Source of the DNA: Shewanella psychropiezotolerans
Lineage (GTDB): Bacteria; Pseudomonadota; Gammaproteobacteria; Enterobacterales; Shewanellaceae
Reading direction: 5' to 3'
Assembly: GCF_007197555.1 (NCBI RefSeq)
Contig: NZ_CP041614.1
Span: forward strand, 4,828,001-4,892,000
Length of the DNA: 64,000 nucleotides
Shown here: piece by piece, positions 9,468-18,686 of the stretch
Numbering within the stretch: the first letter of the stretch is position 1
Layout: every line of letters starts with the position of its first letter
Program-made: the position numbers and the translations under genes
The notes under the pieces: model-generated
What the model was told of the DNA's origin: nothing
What the model saw: the letters and a program-made list of their open reading frames with translations, nothing else
The model's database searches: none

Positions 9468-10040
9468 CTAGTGATCTAACTCGACTAAAAAATTGACCCG
9501 TCGATTCAGGGCCCTGCCTACTGGTGTATCATTTGTACTGATTGGAGAGCGAGTTCCCATCCCCCTCACGATAAAGCGTTCCGGATCGAAGCCATAATCT
9601 TCAACTAAGATACCCTTAACAGTTTTTGCCCTTGCCTCGGATAAGAGCTGATTGGCCTCTACACTCCCAACGGCATCAGTATGTCCAATGAGGCATAATT
9701 TAACGTCATTTAGCTGTAAAAATTGTTTTATTTGAGCGAGAATTTGCCATTGGGAGTAGAGTATCTCAGTCTTAGCGAACTCAAAATTTAACGCTAACTC
9801 AGTGGCCTGAATACAAGTATCGGGATAAACCCTGTCATCGGTTGTGATTAAACAAACCGGCTTGAATAGTCGACTCTTATCACAACCTGAAGCATCGACC
9901 AGTACACCCAAGGGCGTATGCGGGCAGGCATCCTTGATATCCGGTACCCCATCTTTATCACTATCATTCCAGCCAAATGCTACAGGACTGAGAATAAGCC
10001 CAATAAAGCATAATAAAATAAGCCAAAATTTATTCATCAT
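9468..10040 (-). CDS. OmpA-family outer-membrane/peptidoglycan-binding protein
   Basis: A 190-residue exported protein with a signal peptide ending near SPVAFG. It has a short thrombospondin type 3-like Ca-binding repeat (NDSDKDGVPDIKDACPHTP, residues about 25-43) and a C-terminal OmpA/MotB domain. The domain is marked by LIGHTDAVGSVEANQLLSEARA and GRALNRRVNFLVE. Such proteins tether the outer membrane to peptidoglycan. The beta-barrel domain of full OmpA is absent, so this is a small periplasmic form. Four cysteines in the linker could form disulfides. Confidence 0.88.
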   Translation of the reverse strand: MMNKFWLILLCFIGLILSPVAFGWNDSDKDGVPDIKDACPHTPLGVLVDASGCDKSRLFKPVCLITTDDRVYPDTCIQATELALNFEFAKTEILYSQWQILAQIKQFLQLNDVKLCLIGHTDAVGSVEANQLLSEARAKTVKGILVEDYGFDPERFIVRGMGTRSPISTNDTPVGRALNRRVNFLVELDH

Positions 10041-10251
10041 TTGTAACCTATAATGGCCATTGACGCCTATAGCTTGTGCCTAAAGCTTATAATAGCTCAT
10101 CGGCCCTGACGTGAAATACTAAAGATTATCCTCGCAGATTGGCGTATTTTATATCCTTCTGCAAATTTCGCAATTACTTAGCACTATAAACTTTAAGCGA
10201 GTCACGAAAACCTAACATTCACTAATTTAGCCAATCTAGTTTAATAAGTCA

Positions 10252-10671
10252 CTAAACCGGTGTTGTTAGTAACCGCTGACAAACACGATCATAGACATAA
10301 TTAAAAGCGATGGCGTAAAAGAAGAACAACACCAGAAACGTAAACTCGAGTATGAAGGCGGCGAATATTGAGATACCCAAGAACCAAGATACGATGGGTA
10401 ATGTCGCAACTATGATGCCTGCTTCGAAGCCCAATGCATGGCCTATTCTTGTCCCTATACTGCGCTTATTTCTGTTATTGCCAAAATGCTTATCGAACCA
10501 GATATTATAAAAATAGTTCCAAATTACCGCATAGACACTAAGTCCTATGGCAACCAGGAGTAGTTCGGAAGTATCTTTCCCTGTGATAATAATAGCTAGA
10601 GGCACGACTATCACAAGGGCAAACAGTTCGAATAAAATGGCATGGGTAACGCGTTGCTTGGTTGTCATCAA
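10252..10671 (-). CDS. PACE-family multidrug/biocide efflux transporter
   Basis: A 139-residue four-helix inner-membrane protein of the proteobacterial antimicrobial compound efflux family, a tandem of two bacterial transmembrane pair domains. Signature elements are all present: RVTHAILFE in helix 1, WNYFYNIWFDKHFG after helix 2, RIGHALGFEAGI in helix 3 and FNYVYDRVCQRL at the end. The conserved acidic residue in helix 1 (Glu in ILFEL) is the one needed for proton coupling in AceI. It is transcribed divergently from a LysR gene whose start lies 80 bases away, the same arrangement as aceI/aceR. Confidence 0.9.
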   Translation of the reverse strand: MMTTKQRVTHAILFELFALVIVVPLAIIITGKDTSELLLVAIGLSVYAVIWNYFYNIWFDKHFGNNRNKRSIGTRIGHALGFEAGIIVATLPIVSWFLGISIFAAFILEFTFLVLFFFYAIAFNYVYDRVCQRLLTTPV

Positions 10672-10751
10672 GCGACTCCTCTAAAAGACTTGCAGCCATT
10701 ATCAAGCCAAATTATGATAGAACAAAGTTAGTTACCATCACAAATACTGAT

Positions 10752-11651
10752 ATGTTAACACTCGAGCAGCTTTACTCATTCGTAGAAACCGTGGAAACAG
10801 GCTCATTTTCGGCCGCGGCCAGGAAACTGGGCAAGGTACAATCTGCGGTAAGTCAAAATATTATGAATATGGAGATCGACAGTGATCAGACACTGTTCGA
10901 TCGCTCCGGCCGTTACCCTAAGCTGACTGCAGCCGGTGAGGCTCTTTTACCCCAAGCAAACGCAGTCATTGCCCAGCATAGAAGGCTCAACCAACAAGTT
11001 GAAGCCTTAAGTGAGGGGCAGCCACAAAAGTTAACCTTGGCACTGGATGAAGGGGTACCCTATAGCCAATTAACCCATTATCTGATCGAATTCACTGAAT
11101 ACTTCCCTCATATACAACTCGAATTTTTGAACGCTTCGAGCCAAGATATCATCCAGCTAGTCAGTGAAAAGCGTGCCGATCTTGGTCTGGTCTTCAGTGA
11201 GTTTATCTACCCTGAAAATATCGATTTCGAGTCCATAGGGACTATTGAATTTGAACTATTGATTAGCCCTAATCACCCATTAGCAAGTTCGAAATCTAAA
11301 CATATGGATCTGCTAAAATTACATAGGCAGTTGATCATAGGTGGCAGAGACAGGGCTCCAAGCAATTATAATCAGCAACATTCACCGGATGTCTGGTATG
11401 CGGACAATTACTATGTTTTGCTTGAATTGGCTAAATCTGGATTTGGTTGGGGGCTACTCCCTCGCCATCTTGCCCAAGAAGCAATAAATAGCAAACAACT
11501 TTGCAAAATTCCTGTAGAGTTTGAAGAGTTGGGTTGGGTGGCTAATATAGATGTCATTCAGCACACAGGCTCAGGTAATGAAGCCTGCACACTGCTACGT
11601 CAGCTCTTAAGAAAGATGATGAAATCGGAATCTACAAGTCTCAAAAATTAG
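10752..11651 (+). CDS. LysR-family regulator, divergent from the PACE gene
   Basis: The chosen ATG yields MLTLEQLYSFVETVETGSFS, the canonical LysR helix-turn-helix start. An in-frame start 90 bases upstream would add a 30-residue tail overlapping the PACE gene and is unlikely. The HTH core is AAARKLGKVQSAVSQNIMNM. A LysR effector-binding domain covers residues about 90-290. By analogy with AceR it probably senses an amphipathic substrate and activates the divergent efflux gene; this is inference from position. The tail of the gene is echoed by a 29-base repeat just downstream. Confidence 0.9.
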   Translation: MLTLEQLYSFVETVETGSFSAAARKLGKVQSAVSQNIMNMEIDSDQTLFDRSGRYPKLTAAGEALLPQANAVIAQHRRLNQQVEALSEGQPQKLTLALDEGVPYSQLTHYLIEFTEYFPHIQLEFLNASSQDIIQLVSEKRADLGLVFSEFIYPENIDFESIGTIEFELLISPNHPLASSKSKHMDLLKLHRQLIIGGRDRAPSNYNQQHSPDVWYADNYYVLLELAKSGFGWGLLPRHLAQEAINSKQLCKIPVEFEELGWVANIDVIQHTGSGNEACTLLRQLLRKMMKSESTSLKN

Positions 11652-11708
11652 AACTAACGATGCCTGCAATATCAATCCACGTCAGCACTTAAGAAAGATG
11701 ATGAAATC
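11598..11708. repeat. 29-bp direct repeat at the 3' end of the LysR gene
   Basis: The last coding segment of the LysR gene (11598-11626, starting CGTCAGCTCTTAAG) recurs at 11680-11708 with one mismatch. A further weak match (AGTCT..AGAACT) follows each copy. The second copy abuts the stop codon of the convergent gene. It looks like an old tandem duplication of the gene end. Confidence 0.8.
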
Positions 11709-12190
11709 TAGTCTAAAGTAATAGAACTTGCTGACCGACTAGCAGAAGCATGCTCATACCAATTCACCCAAGCGGGCCTATGAATCGATTCGACTTGAGA
11801 TTGCATCCCTTCGAGGAGGCACAACAAGAGTTGACGGTCTTGGCTATTGCCGGAGTAAAATAGCGGGTCGTAGAAGCAGCGACGCTGAACAGGCTCCAGC
11901 TGAGTATCCAGGCCTAATTCGACTCCTTCAATGCATAGAGCTCGAGCCTCTGGATGCAGGTCAATTGCATCTTTATCATTTAAAAGGTGCGCTACAGGTC
12001 CCATGAGTAAGATGAGTGACATTCGCCCAGGTGGAGAGCGCTTCCAATCTTCGAGGTCACCCGATTTGACCCTTTGTAACAGAGTAAGCCATTCAGACCG
12101 AGTCTGTTGGCAAAGAGACTCAATTTCAACACCTTGTCCCTTAGCGTATTCATCAAACCATTGCTGTAAAAACTGATCCACTTGTACCAC
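11708..12190 (-). CDS. Divergent DUF924-like protein
   Basis: A 160-residue cytoplasmic protein. The order of elements recalls DUF924 (COG3803): an opening QFLQQWFDEYAKG, then GDLEDWKRSPPGRMSLILLM, HPEARALCIEGVELGLD, and RCFYDPLFYSGNSQDRQLLL in place of the usual FLYMPLMHSE..DQ. The strongly conserved DQFPRN motif that normally follows the ILLL strand is replaced by GPVAHLL, so any DUF924 activity may be lost. Function of the family is unknown. The gene is single and convergent with the LysR gene. Confidence 0.6.
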   Translation of the reverse strand: MVQVDQFLQQWFDEYAKGQGVEIESLCQQTRSEWLTLLQRVKSGDLEDWKRSPPGRMSLILLMGPVAHLLNDKDAIDLHPEARALCIEGVELGLDTQLEPVQRRCFYDPLFYSGNSQDRQLLLCLLEGMQSQVESIHRPAWVNWYEHASASRSASSITLD

Positions 12191-12311
12191 TCACTTGGTA
12201 TCTGCCAGATATGTAGTCAGAGAATAGCAGTCTATTACAAATTGATAAGTTGGACTTTAGTCTAGTAAGAAACACATTTAACAAACCACAAGATTGGTGA
12301 TGAATTTGGCT

Positions 12312-12338
12312 AAAAAAAAAGCGCTCCTGCTGGAGCGC
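12312..12338 (-). terminator. Terminator of the DUF4136 lipoprotein gene
   Basis: A perfect 7-bp GC-rich stem (GCGCTCC with GGAGCGC) and 4-nt loop, followed on the minus strand by nine T residues. Confidence 0.85.
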
Positions 12339-12398
12339 CTTCCATCCTGTTCCACAATTAGAACGAGTTAATATATAAAACAGACCACACCAAGAATA

Positions 12399-12959
12399 CT
12401 AGTTAGCTTCAGGCTTAGGTGGATAATTTACTAACATCTCAGAGATAGCATGATTAACCACTTCAACACGCTCCTCAGGAGTACTCTGATCACGTATGGT
12501 ATCGGCAACAGAGCCACGCCAAATAAGCTTTCCGCTTTCACGATTCACCATATCTAAAATCAAGGTACCGACTTCATACTCACGAACCGTAGTCTGAGTA
12601 TTCATGCTACCGCTATATCCCCATCTAGAGCCATAATATGGGTTATAACCATAATTAGTGTTGAAGGTATCTACGTTGATTTTTTTATCAACTTTAGTCA
12701 GGTAATTAACTAACACATCGGCTGTCGCTGCATCGGTAAGGGTTATGCCTTTCGCCGCTAGCTGGCTGTCTACTGCAGCACGAATACGCTGGTCCATCAA
12801 ACCATCCAGGTGATATGTCGTGTCTTTCGTCTTTTTAACGATCCAGGCATAGGTCTTTACATCGTCAAAATTTGCTGCAGGATCATAATCCGAACTCGTT
12901 TTTAGGGTGCTACAGGCACTCAGTGCCAGTGCAACCAAACCAACTATAACCTTCTTCAT
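12399..12959 (-). CDS. DUF4136 lipoprotein
   Basis: A 186-residue lipoprotein with the lipobox LSAC at residues 13-16 (MKKVIVGLVALALSAC). After it comes the DUF4136 pattern YDPAANFDDVKTYAWI, then TADVLVNYL, and EVGTLILDMVNRESGKLIWRG near the end. A Tyr/Gly-rich insert (NTNYGYNPYYGSRWGYSG) sits mid-protein. The family is widespread in proteobacterial envelopes with no firmly assigned function. The gene is monocistronic, with its own terminator. It is transcribed away from the Fur-box gene, with which it shares about 190 bases of upstream region. Confidence 0.88.
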   Translation of the reverse strand: MKKVIVGLVALALSACSTLKTSSDYDPAANFDDVKTYAWIVKKTKDTTYHLDGLMDQRIRAAVDSQLAAKGITLTDAATADVLVNYLTKVDKKINVDTFNTNYGYNPYYGSRWGYSGSMNTQTTVREYEVGTLILDMVNRESGKLIWRGSVADTIRDQSTPEERVEVVNHAISEMLVNYPPKPEAN

Positions 12960-13091
12960 TTTGACTCCATCAGATATGCATCATGTAAAATTCATTTTAT
13001 AATTTCAGCTTACATAGCAATTTCATGATCTACAACTCAAATTTAGTCTAATTAGTATATCGTTCAGCTTGACTTAAGATAGAACCTTAAT

Positions 13092-13110
13092 GATAATGAT
13101 TATCAATTAA
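13092..13110. promoter_or_regulatory. Fur box
   Basis: GATAATGATTATCAATTAA matches the Fur consensus GATAATGATAATCATTATC closely in its left and central parts. It lies about 45 bases before the small membrane protein start and could also affect the divergent lipoprotein gene. Confidence 0.7.
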
Positions 13111-13152
13111 TTTCTAGTGTGAAATTTTGAATCCTGAGTAATGGAGTCTCTT

Positions 13153-13470
13153 ATGTTTTGGTTTATCGGTGCCTTCTTGATCGCGAGTGCTATCTTTCTT
13201 TTTGCTCCCGAACAAGCGTCGGTGCAATCTGAGAAAGTTTCAGCCAGAAAGAGCCAGGGACATATCAGTCTATTTATCTTACCTGTTATCGTATTGGCCT
13301 GGATACTCTTTACATTATTAGACGGACATAACGGCAGCTATGGAACGGCGGCAATAGGCTTCGTTTTAACCTCTTGCGCCATTGCTCATTCAAAGTTTCA
13401 TAAGTTTATTATTCCTTGTGCGTGCCTCACAGCTATATCACTCATCATTGGGGTCGTACTGGCTGCATAA
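13153..13470 (+). CDS. Small membrane protein under a Fur box, unknown function
   Basis: About 105 residues with four hydrophobic segments and a short charged stretch after the first (EQASVQSEKVSARKSQG). The ATG at 13153 is preferred over the one at 13141 because TGGAG lies six bases before it, while the earlier ATG has no ribosome site. I cannot name the family. The Fur box just upstream suggests induction under iron limitation, so a role in iron uptake or iron stress is plausible. No siderophore or ferrous-iron genes are adjacent. Confidence 0.7.
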   Translation: MFWFIGAFLIASAIFLFAPEQASVQSEKVSARKSQGHISLFILPVIVLAWILFTLLDGHNGSYGTAAIGFVLTSCAIAHSKFHKFIIPCACLTAISLIIGVVLAA

Positions 13471-13672
13471 CTGGTTTCATAAAAGTCTGTATCCTCCTCA
13501 AAAATGTCGAAAATGAGCGAGGCTAGAGTTTGCTAGCCTGCTTAGTTTCAACTATCTCCTAATTCTCTCTTGCTCAGTGCAACTTTCTCTCAGACTTAAT
13601 AAAGCATAAAGCTCCCATAAAATTATTCAGTTTGTTAAACTCTAATTATCACAAGTTATTTAGTAGTCGCCC

Positions 13673-14002
13673 ATGAGAAAAGATCCAAACGTATCCTTGG
13701 TCTACAGCACAGATGTAGGCCGTATATCTCCCGAAGTAGAGCTCAAAGACATCCCAACTGGAGATGGTATCGTGCGTATCCATAAAGACAGTAAAGGACG
13801 TAAAGGCAAAGGTGTTTCTGTCATCAAGGGCCTAGGCTTGAATGAGAAAGAGCTAAAAGCCCTGTCCCAGAAATTAAAGAAACAGTGCGGCTGTGGTGGA
13901 ACGGTAAAAGAGTTCAATATTGAAGTGCAAACTGACAATAGAGAGCAACTCAAGACTTTGCTGGAAAAACTCAAATATACAGTAAAGCTAGCCGGCGGTT
14001 AG
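13673..14002 (+). CDS. yciH: SUI1/eIF1-family translation factor YciH
   Basis: A 109-residue SUI1-domain protein. The core reads [19 protein letters not shown], then [36 protein letters not shown] and a C-terminal [14 protein letters not shown], the standard SUI1 layout. The bacterial homologue of eIF1 can affect start-site fidelity at the 30S subunit. The gene stands alone upstream of yqgE. Confidence 0.93.
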   Translation: MRKDPNVSLVYSTDVGRISPEVELKDIPTGDGIVRIHKDSKGRKGKGVSVIKGLGLNEKELKALSQKLKKQCGCGGTVKEFNIEVQTDNREQLKTLLEKLKYTVKLAGG

Positions 14003-14070
14003 CAGGCTATATAGTCCAGATTATCAAGGCTAGTTGCCAGTCTCTATTCCCTTTTCCGTGGAGCCTATTA

Positions 14071-14631
14071 ATGGAAAGTTTACAAAACCACTTCTTAATC
14101 GCGATGCCCTCACTCAAAGACACTTTTTTCGAGCGTTCGGTGATCTATCTTTGTGAGCATGATGAGAAGGGCGCTATGGGGATCATGATCAACAGACCCT
14201 TAGGCATAGAAGTCGATGAGCTATTGCAGCAGATGGAACTCGATGAGGAGCCTGAACTCGTTTCCTCCCTTGGCGCCCGAGTCCTTATCGGCGGCCCTGT
14301 GAATCCCGAAAGAGGCTTTGTCTTACACACACCTCAAGATTTTTGGAACAATAGCCAATCACTGACAGACGAGTTAATGCTAACAACCTCAAGAGATGTG
14401 TTATCGGCCTTAGGCAGTAAAGACGCCCCAAAGCAGTTTATCGTCGCCTTAGGTTATGCAGGTTGGAGCCGAGATCAACTGGAGCAAGAACTGGCAGATA
14501 ATACCTGGCTATCAATTCCTGCAAGTACGGCATTACTCTTCGATGTTAAGCATGAGGAACGTTGGCAAAAAGCGACGGAATCTTTAGGCTTCGATATATG
14601 GCAACTGTCTAATCAATCTGGACATGCATAA
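14071..14631 (+). CDS. yqgE: YqgE/AlgH family protein
   Basis: A 186-residue cytoplasmic protein with the family signature at the N-terminus: [20 protein letters not shown] and [20 protein letters not shown]. The later blocks [13 protein letters not shown] and [19 protein letters not shown] also match. The biochemical role is not settled. The conserved linkage to ruvX (42-base gap) is seen in many gammaproteobacteria and is present here. Confidence 0.95.
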   Translation: MESLQNHFLIAMPSLKDTFFERSVIYLCEHDEKGAMGIMINRPLGIEVDELLQQMELDEEPELVSSLGARVLIGGPVNPERGFVLHTPQDFWNNSQSLTDELMLTTSRDVLSALGSKDAPKQFIVALGYAGWSRDQLEQELADNTWLSIPASTALLFDVKHEERWQKATESLGFDIWQLSNQSGHA

Positions 14632-14673
14632 TCCCTCTCTCAACATTTTTTCATTTAAGAGAACAAGTATTTC

Positions 14674-15096
14674 ATGAGTTCAATAACGGTATTAGGCTTT
14701 GATTACGGCACTAAAAGCATTGGCATCGCCATAGGTCAATCACTCACAGGCACAGCTAATCCAATCGGTTCAATAAAAGCTGTCGATGGCATTCCTAAGT
14801 GGGAAGAGATTGGCATGCTTATCGAAGAATGGCAGCCAGATGTAGTGGTCGTGGGCCTACCTTTAAATATGGATGGCACTGAACAAGAGATAACCCTGAG
14901 AGCGAAGAAGTTTGCTAATCGCATCAACGGCAGATTCGGCGTAAAGATTGCGACGCAAGATGAACGCCTGACAACTGCTGATGCCAAGGCCAGACTGTTT
15001 GAATTCGGTGGTTTTAAAGCACTGACTAAGGGACAGGTCGATGCCATGTCGGCGGTGTTGATAATAGAAAGTTACTTCGAAAATATGTACGACTAG
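14674..15096 (+). CDS. ruvX: RuvX/YqgF, RNase H-like Holliday junction resolvase homologue
   Basis: A 140-residue protein with the RNase H-fold start [17 protein letters not shown]. It continues with [16 protein letters not shown] and [15 protein letters not shown], carrying the expected acidic residues. YqgF proteins process pre-16S rRNA 5' ends and resemble Holliday junction resolvases. It is probably co-transcribed with yqgE and ends at a strong terminator. Confidence 0.95.
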   Translation: MSSITVLGFDYGTKSIGIAIGQSLTGTANPIGSIKAVDGIPKWEEIGMLIEEWQPDVVVVGLPLNMDGTEQEITLRAKKFANRINGRFGVKIATQDERLTTADAKARLFEFGGFKALTKGQVDAMSAVLIIESYFENMYD

Positions 15097-15138
15097 CGCT
15101 TACATCTCTTATTAAAGCTATAAAATGGCAATAAAAAC

Positions 15139-15171
15139 GGCCAGTAAAGTCATCTTCACTGGCCATTTTTT
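15139..15171 (+). terminator. Terminator after ruvX
   Basis: The stem GGCCAGT(A)AAG pairs with CTT(C)ACTGGCC with one mismatch and a short loop, followed by a run of T. Confidence 0.8.
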
Positions 15172-15205
15172 CAAAGCTACGATTCAAAACCTAGATATTA
15201 GACAT

Positions 15206-16309
15206 TTAGAAATAAAGCCCGATATTGATATTCAAACGTGAACTCCATTCGGTCGGCCCTTCCGAGATACCGACTCCAGGTCCATTGATAAACCACATAT
15301 TGTTACCGGCAATCCAATCGACATAAGAGTAAAACTTACCTGCTGTGATGGCACAACCTGTGACATTCTGCATAGAGTCCTCTAAACCTTCACCCGATGC
15401 GAACACCTGACTGAAATCGTTGTAACAATTGAGATTGGTAATAGGTCCCCAATCCACATCAATGCTACGTGATACGTTCAAGGTAAGCACATCGGCCGAT
15501 GAGGCTATTTCAAAAGGAAAAGCGAAGGCCGATAAGGCGATACGATTGCTATCAGGCATATCGTACTCATAATACATGTACTGAAACTGCCCTTGCCACT
15601 TAGCCCAATCGACTTGCCAGTGAAAGGATGCGGCATATCCATCGGTATCTTTACCCGCTACCTGATTATTTGTTGTCGGCAGATAATCTAACTGGGAATA
15701 TTGTAAAGAAGCGCCAATCTTGTGTTTGGTATTCTCTGTGGTTATGTCTCGCTCTATGCGTGCATTAAGCTGACCCGACTCTTCATAGGGTGACTCATCT
15801 GTGATAGCTACATCGAAGGAGTACCTGTCATATCTGGCGCCATCACCGTATTCATCATTGAAGAAGTAGGCAAGATCGAAACGCCAATTTTTATCGTCAT
15901 ATTTCCAGTGTATGCCTGCGTCATAGTCATCTTCAAAACCGAGATAATAGTTGGCACTAAACCAAAATGAGTGGGCACCATAGGGAAGCAAGCCAAAGGG
16001 AACCTGAGTCACCCCAATCTGAACACTCTGCTCCTCATTGAAGCTGTATCCCGCATAAGCGTGATGAATGACGTCCATATCTTGATACCAACGATACTGA
16101 GCCGAAGCAAACAGGCCATCATCCTTATAGTTGACATCCACACGAAACAGCTCGAACTCCAGCTTAGAATCATTGGCGTAATCTTTCCAGCCATAGTTGA
16201 CCCGTACGGCTCCCCCCAGATCCAACTCATCGGTCACTTGAACCGCATTAGCCGAAAATGAAACCCAGATACATAAACACCCTATTGCTAATCGTTTAAA
16301 CACAGCCAT
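15206..16309 (-). CDS. Outer-membrane porin, OprO/OprP-like
   Basis: A 367-residue protein with signal peptide MAVFKRLAIGCLCIWVSFSANA. An acidic, aromatic-rich, amphipathic beta pattern follows through to a terminal phenylalanine (LNINIGLYF), typical of outer-membrane barrels. The blocks FRVDVNYKDDGLFASAQYRWY and VQIGVTQVPFGLLPYGAHSFW resemble phosphate-selective porins O/P and related putative carbohydrate or anion porins. The charge is acidic rather than basic, so phosphate selectivity should not be assumed. The gene is single. An internal C6 run at 16212-16217 is in frame. Confidence 0.75.
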   Translation of the reverse strand: MAVFKRLAIGCLCIWVSFSANAVQVTDELDLGGAVRVNYGWKDYANDSKLEFELFRVDVNYKDDGLFASAQYRWYQDMDVIHHAYAGYSFNEEQSVQIGVTQVPFGLLPYGAHSFWFSANYYLGFEDDYDAGIHWKYDDKNWRFDLAYFFNDEYGDGARYDRYSFDVAITDESPYEESGQLNARIERDITTENTKHKIGASLQYSQLDYLPTTNNQVAGKDTDGYAASFHWQVDWAKWQGQFQYMYYEYDMPDSNRIALSAFAFPFEIASSADVLTLNVSRSIDVDWGPITNLNCYNDFSQVFASGEGLEDSMQNVTGCAITAGKFYSYVDWIAGNNMWFINGPGVGISEGPTEWSSRLNINIGLYF

Positions 16310-16477
16310 GACACTCCTATGTCGTTGACATGAAAACTATTCTCCAAGTTTAATCAGAGAATCCTAATTTCGCTAACTCATATTAAATAAAAGTAAAAAG
16401 CCAGAGAATCCCCTCTGACCTTGTTTGATTTTTAGTTGGTGAATTATCGACTAGATGACTTATCGAATAATGAGTCA

Positions 16478-17589
16478 CTAGTCTAAATCTAGTGTCACCC
16501 CTTCCATGAAGCCAGAACCCCCTTGTTCTGAACTTTGCAGCTTAATCATCAGCCTTAAATCATTAGGCGAATCTGCATGATGTAAGGCATCGGCATAACT
16601 AATCTCTCCCGCGGTATAGAGAGTCAGCAAGGCCTGATCGAAGGTCTGCATTCCCTGCTCATTAGACTTCGCCATAGTCTCCTTGAGTGAATGCAGTTCA
16701 TTTTTAGCTATCAAGCTACTGATACGGGGTGTATTAATCAAAATCTCGATGGCCGCACGTCGTCCCTTACCATCCATAGTCGGCACCAACTGTTGAGCTA
16801 CAATTCCCCTTAAGTTCAACGAGAGATCGAATAATAGCTGCTGATGCTTACTCTCCGGCACTAAGTTCATGATACGGTCCAATGCCTGGTTAGCATTGTT
16901 TGCATGCAAGGTCGCCATACATAGGTGCCCGGTTTCGGCAAACGCCAGGGCGAATTCCATGGTCTCTTGAGTTCGAATTTCACCGATTAAGATCACATCT
17001 GGCGCCTGGCGCAATGAGCTTTTAAGCGCGGCATCGAATGACTCGGTATCTATCCCGACTTCTCGCTGGGTGATGATACAATTGCGATGCTCATGAACAA
17101 ATTCAACCGGGTCTTCGATAGTCAGAATATGGCCGCGAGAGTTAGCATTACGGTAACCCACCAAAGCAGCCAAGGATGTTGACTTACCTGTGCCAGTTCC
17201 ACCCACCATGATGATGAGTCCACGTTTGCTCATCACCAGATCTTTGAGGATCACGGGGAGTTTCAGATCATCGACATCGGGGATTTGAGTCTCGATGCGG
17301 CGCATAACACAACCCGATGCTTCCCTCTGCCAAAAAGCACTGACACGAAAACGCCCTAAATCCTGCAAGGCAAATGCGAAATTACACTCACGAGTCTGAT
17401 GAAACTCTTTCTTCTGCTCATCACTCATCAAAGACTCGACAAAATCCAGTGATTGAGCCGGTGAGAATGAAGTTTCGCTCAATGGTGTTAGCTCACCATC
17501 GATTTTGGCACTCGGGGGAAACCCGCAGTGATGAATAGATCCGAAGCCTTGCGATCTATCATAGTTTTTAAGAAAGGACGAACATCCAT
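16478..17589 (-). pseudogene. pilU: Type IV pilus retraction ATPase PilU, apparent 1-bp frameshift near the start
   Basis: The ATG at 17589 gives the canonical PilU start MDVRPFLKTMIDRKASDLFI followed by TAGFP. It then hits a run of five C on the coding strand (17514-17518) and shifts into RVPKSMVS and a stop. The rest of PilU continues in a different frame from GFPPSAKIDGEL to the end, with GGTGTGKST (Walker A), TIEDPVEF (Asp box) and ETGHLCMATLHANNANQALDRI (His box). One extra C (TTC CCC CCG) would restore a full-length protein of about 370 residues. The frame offset equals exactly one missing base. PilU acts with PilT in pilus retraction. The larger fragment could start upstream of the shift only with an unrelated N-terminus. 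Confidence 0.9.
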
Positions 17590-17612
17590 AATAAAACCTT
17601 AACAATTAACCT

Positions 17613-18650
17613 TTAGAATTGTGTCTGCTTATTAGCACTCTTGTGCTGAGCATCTTCACGACTGATCTGACCGCGGTTGACCAAATTCTGCAGACACTGA
17701 TCTAATGTCTGCATACCATGTGACATACCTGTCTGAATCGCAGAATACATCTGTGCCACTTTATCCTCACGAATAAGGTTTCTGATCGCTGGAGTCCCCA
17801 TCATGATCTCATGGGCCGCCACACGTCCTCCACCGATTTTCTTGATCAAGGTCTGTGATATTACTGCCTGTAGCGACTCTGATAGCATGGTCCTAACCAT
17901 GCCCTTCTCACCTTCGGGGAAAACATCGACCACACGGTCAATGGTTTTTGCCGCAGAGGTGGTATGTAGAGTACCGAATACCAGGTGACCGGTCTCAGCC
18001 GCCGTCATCGCCAGCCTGATGGTTTCAAGATCTCGCATCTCACCGACTAAGATCACATCGGGATCTTCACGCAGTGCGCTTCGTAAGGCCGCGTTGAAGC
18101 TATGAGTATGACGATGCACCTCACGCTGGTTGATCAGACATTGCTTACTCTGATGTACAAATTCGATTGGGTCTTCGATGGTGAGAATGTGTTCGTGGCG
18201 GCTTTCATTAATATAATCAACCATGGCAGCCAGAGTGGTACTCTTTCCCGAGCCTGTTGGACCGGTAACCAAGACTAAGCCACGTGGGAAGCTGGAAATT
18301 TTCTTGAAGATCTCCGGTGCGCCAAGCTGCTCCAGACTCAGAATATCGCTGGGAATAGTACGAAATACCGCAGCGGCTCCTCGCGCCTGGTTGAAGGCAT
18401 TGACACGAAAACGTGCTAAGTTCGGTACCTCGAACGAAAAATCTATCTCTAAATGTTCTTCATAATCTTTACGTTGCTTATCATTCATGATGTCATAGAC
18501 GAGTCCATGCACCCCTTGATGATCTAAAGCGGGTAAATTGATCTTTCTGACTTCGCCATCTACACGTATCATAGGCGAAACGCCAGCAGAAAGGTGTAGA
18601 TCGGACGCTTTGTGCTTTACACTAAAGGCAAGTAACTCTGTGATTTCCAT
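17613..18650 (-). CDS. pilT: Type IV pilus twitching motility ATPase PilT
   Basis: A 345-residue hexameric ATPase that powers pilus retraction at the inner membrane. The ATG at 18650 gives MEITELLAFSVKHKASDLHL, the usual PilT start; a longer in-frame extension would run into yggS. Walker A is GPTGSGKSTTLA, the Asp box TIEDPIEF, the His box AETGHLVFGTLHTTSAAKTI, and the C-terminal retraction motif AIRNLIRE is intact. pilU follows 23 bases downstream. The 36-base gap to the divergent yggS is a conserved arrangement in gammaproteobacteria. Confidence 0.96.
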   Translation of the reverse strand: MEITELLAFSVKHKASDLHLSAGVSPMIRVDGEVRKINLPALDHQGVHGLVYDIMNDKQRKDYEEHLEIDFSFEVPNLARFRVNAFNQARGAAAVFRTIPSDILSLEQLGAPEIFKKISSFPRGLVLVTGPTGSGKSTTLAAMVDYINESRHEHILTIEDPIEFVHQSKQCLINQREVHRHTHSFNAALRSALREDPDVILVGEMRDLETIRLAMTAAETGHLVFGTLHTTSAAKTIDRVVDVFPEGEKGMVRTMLSESLQAVISQTLIKKIGGGRVAAHEIMMGTPAIRNLIREDKVAQMYSAIQTGMSHGMQTLDQCLQNLVNRGQISREDAQHKSANKQTQF

Positions 18651-18686
18651 AGTATGGGATATCCATTCAATCAAAAAACTTACATC

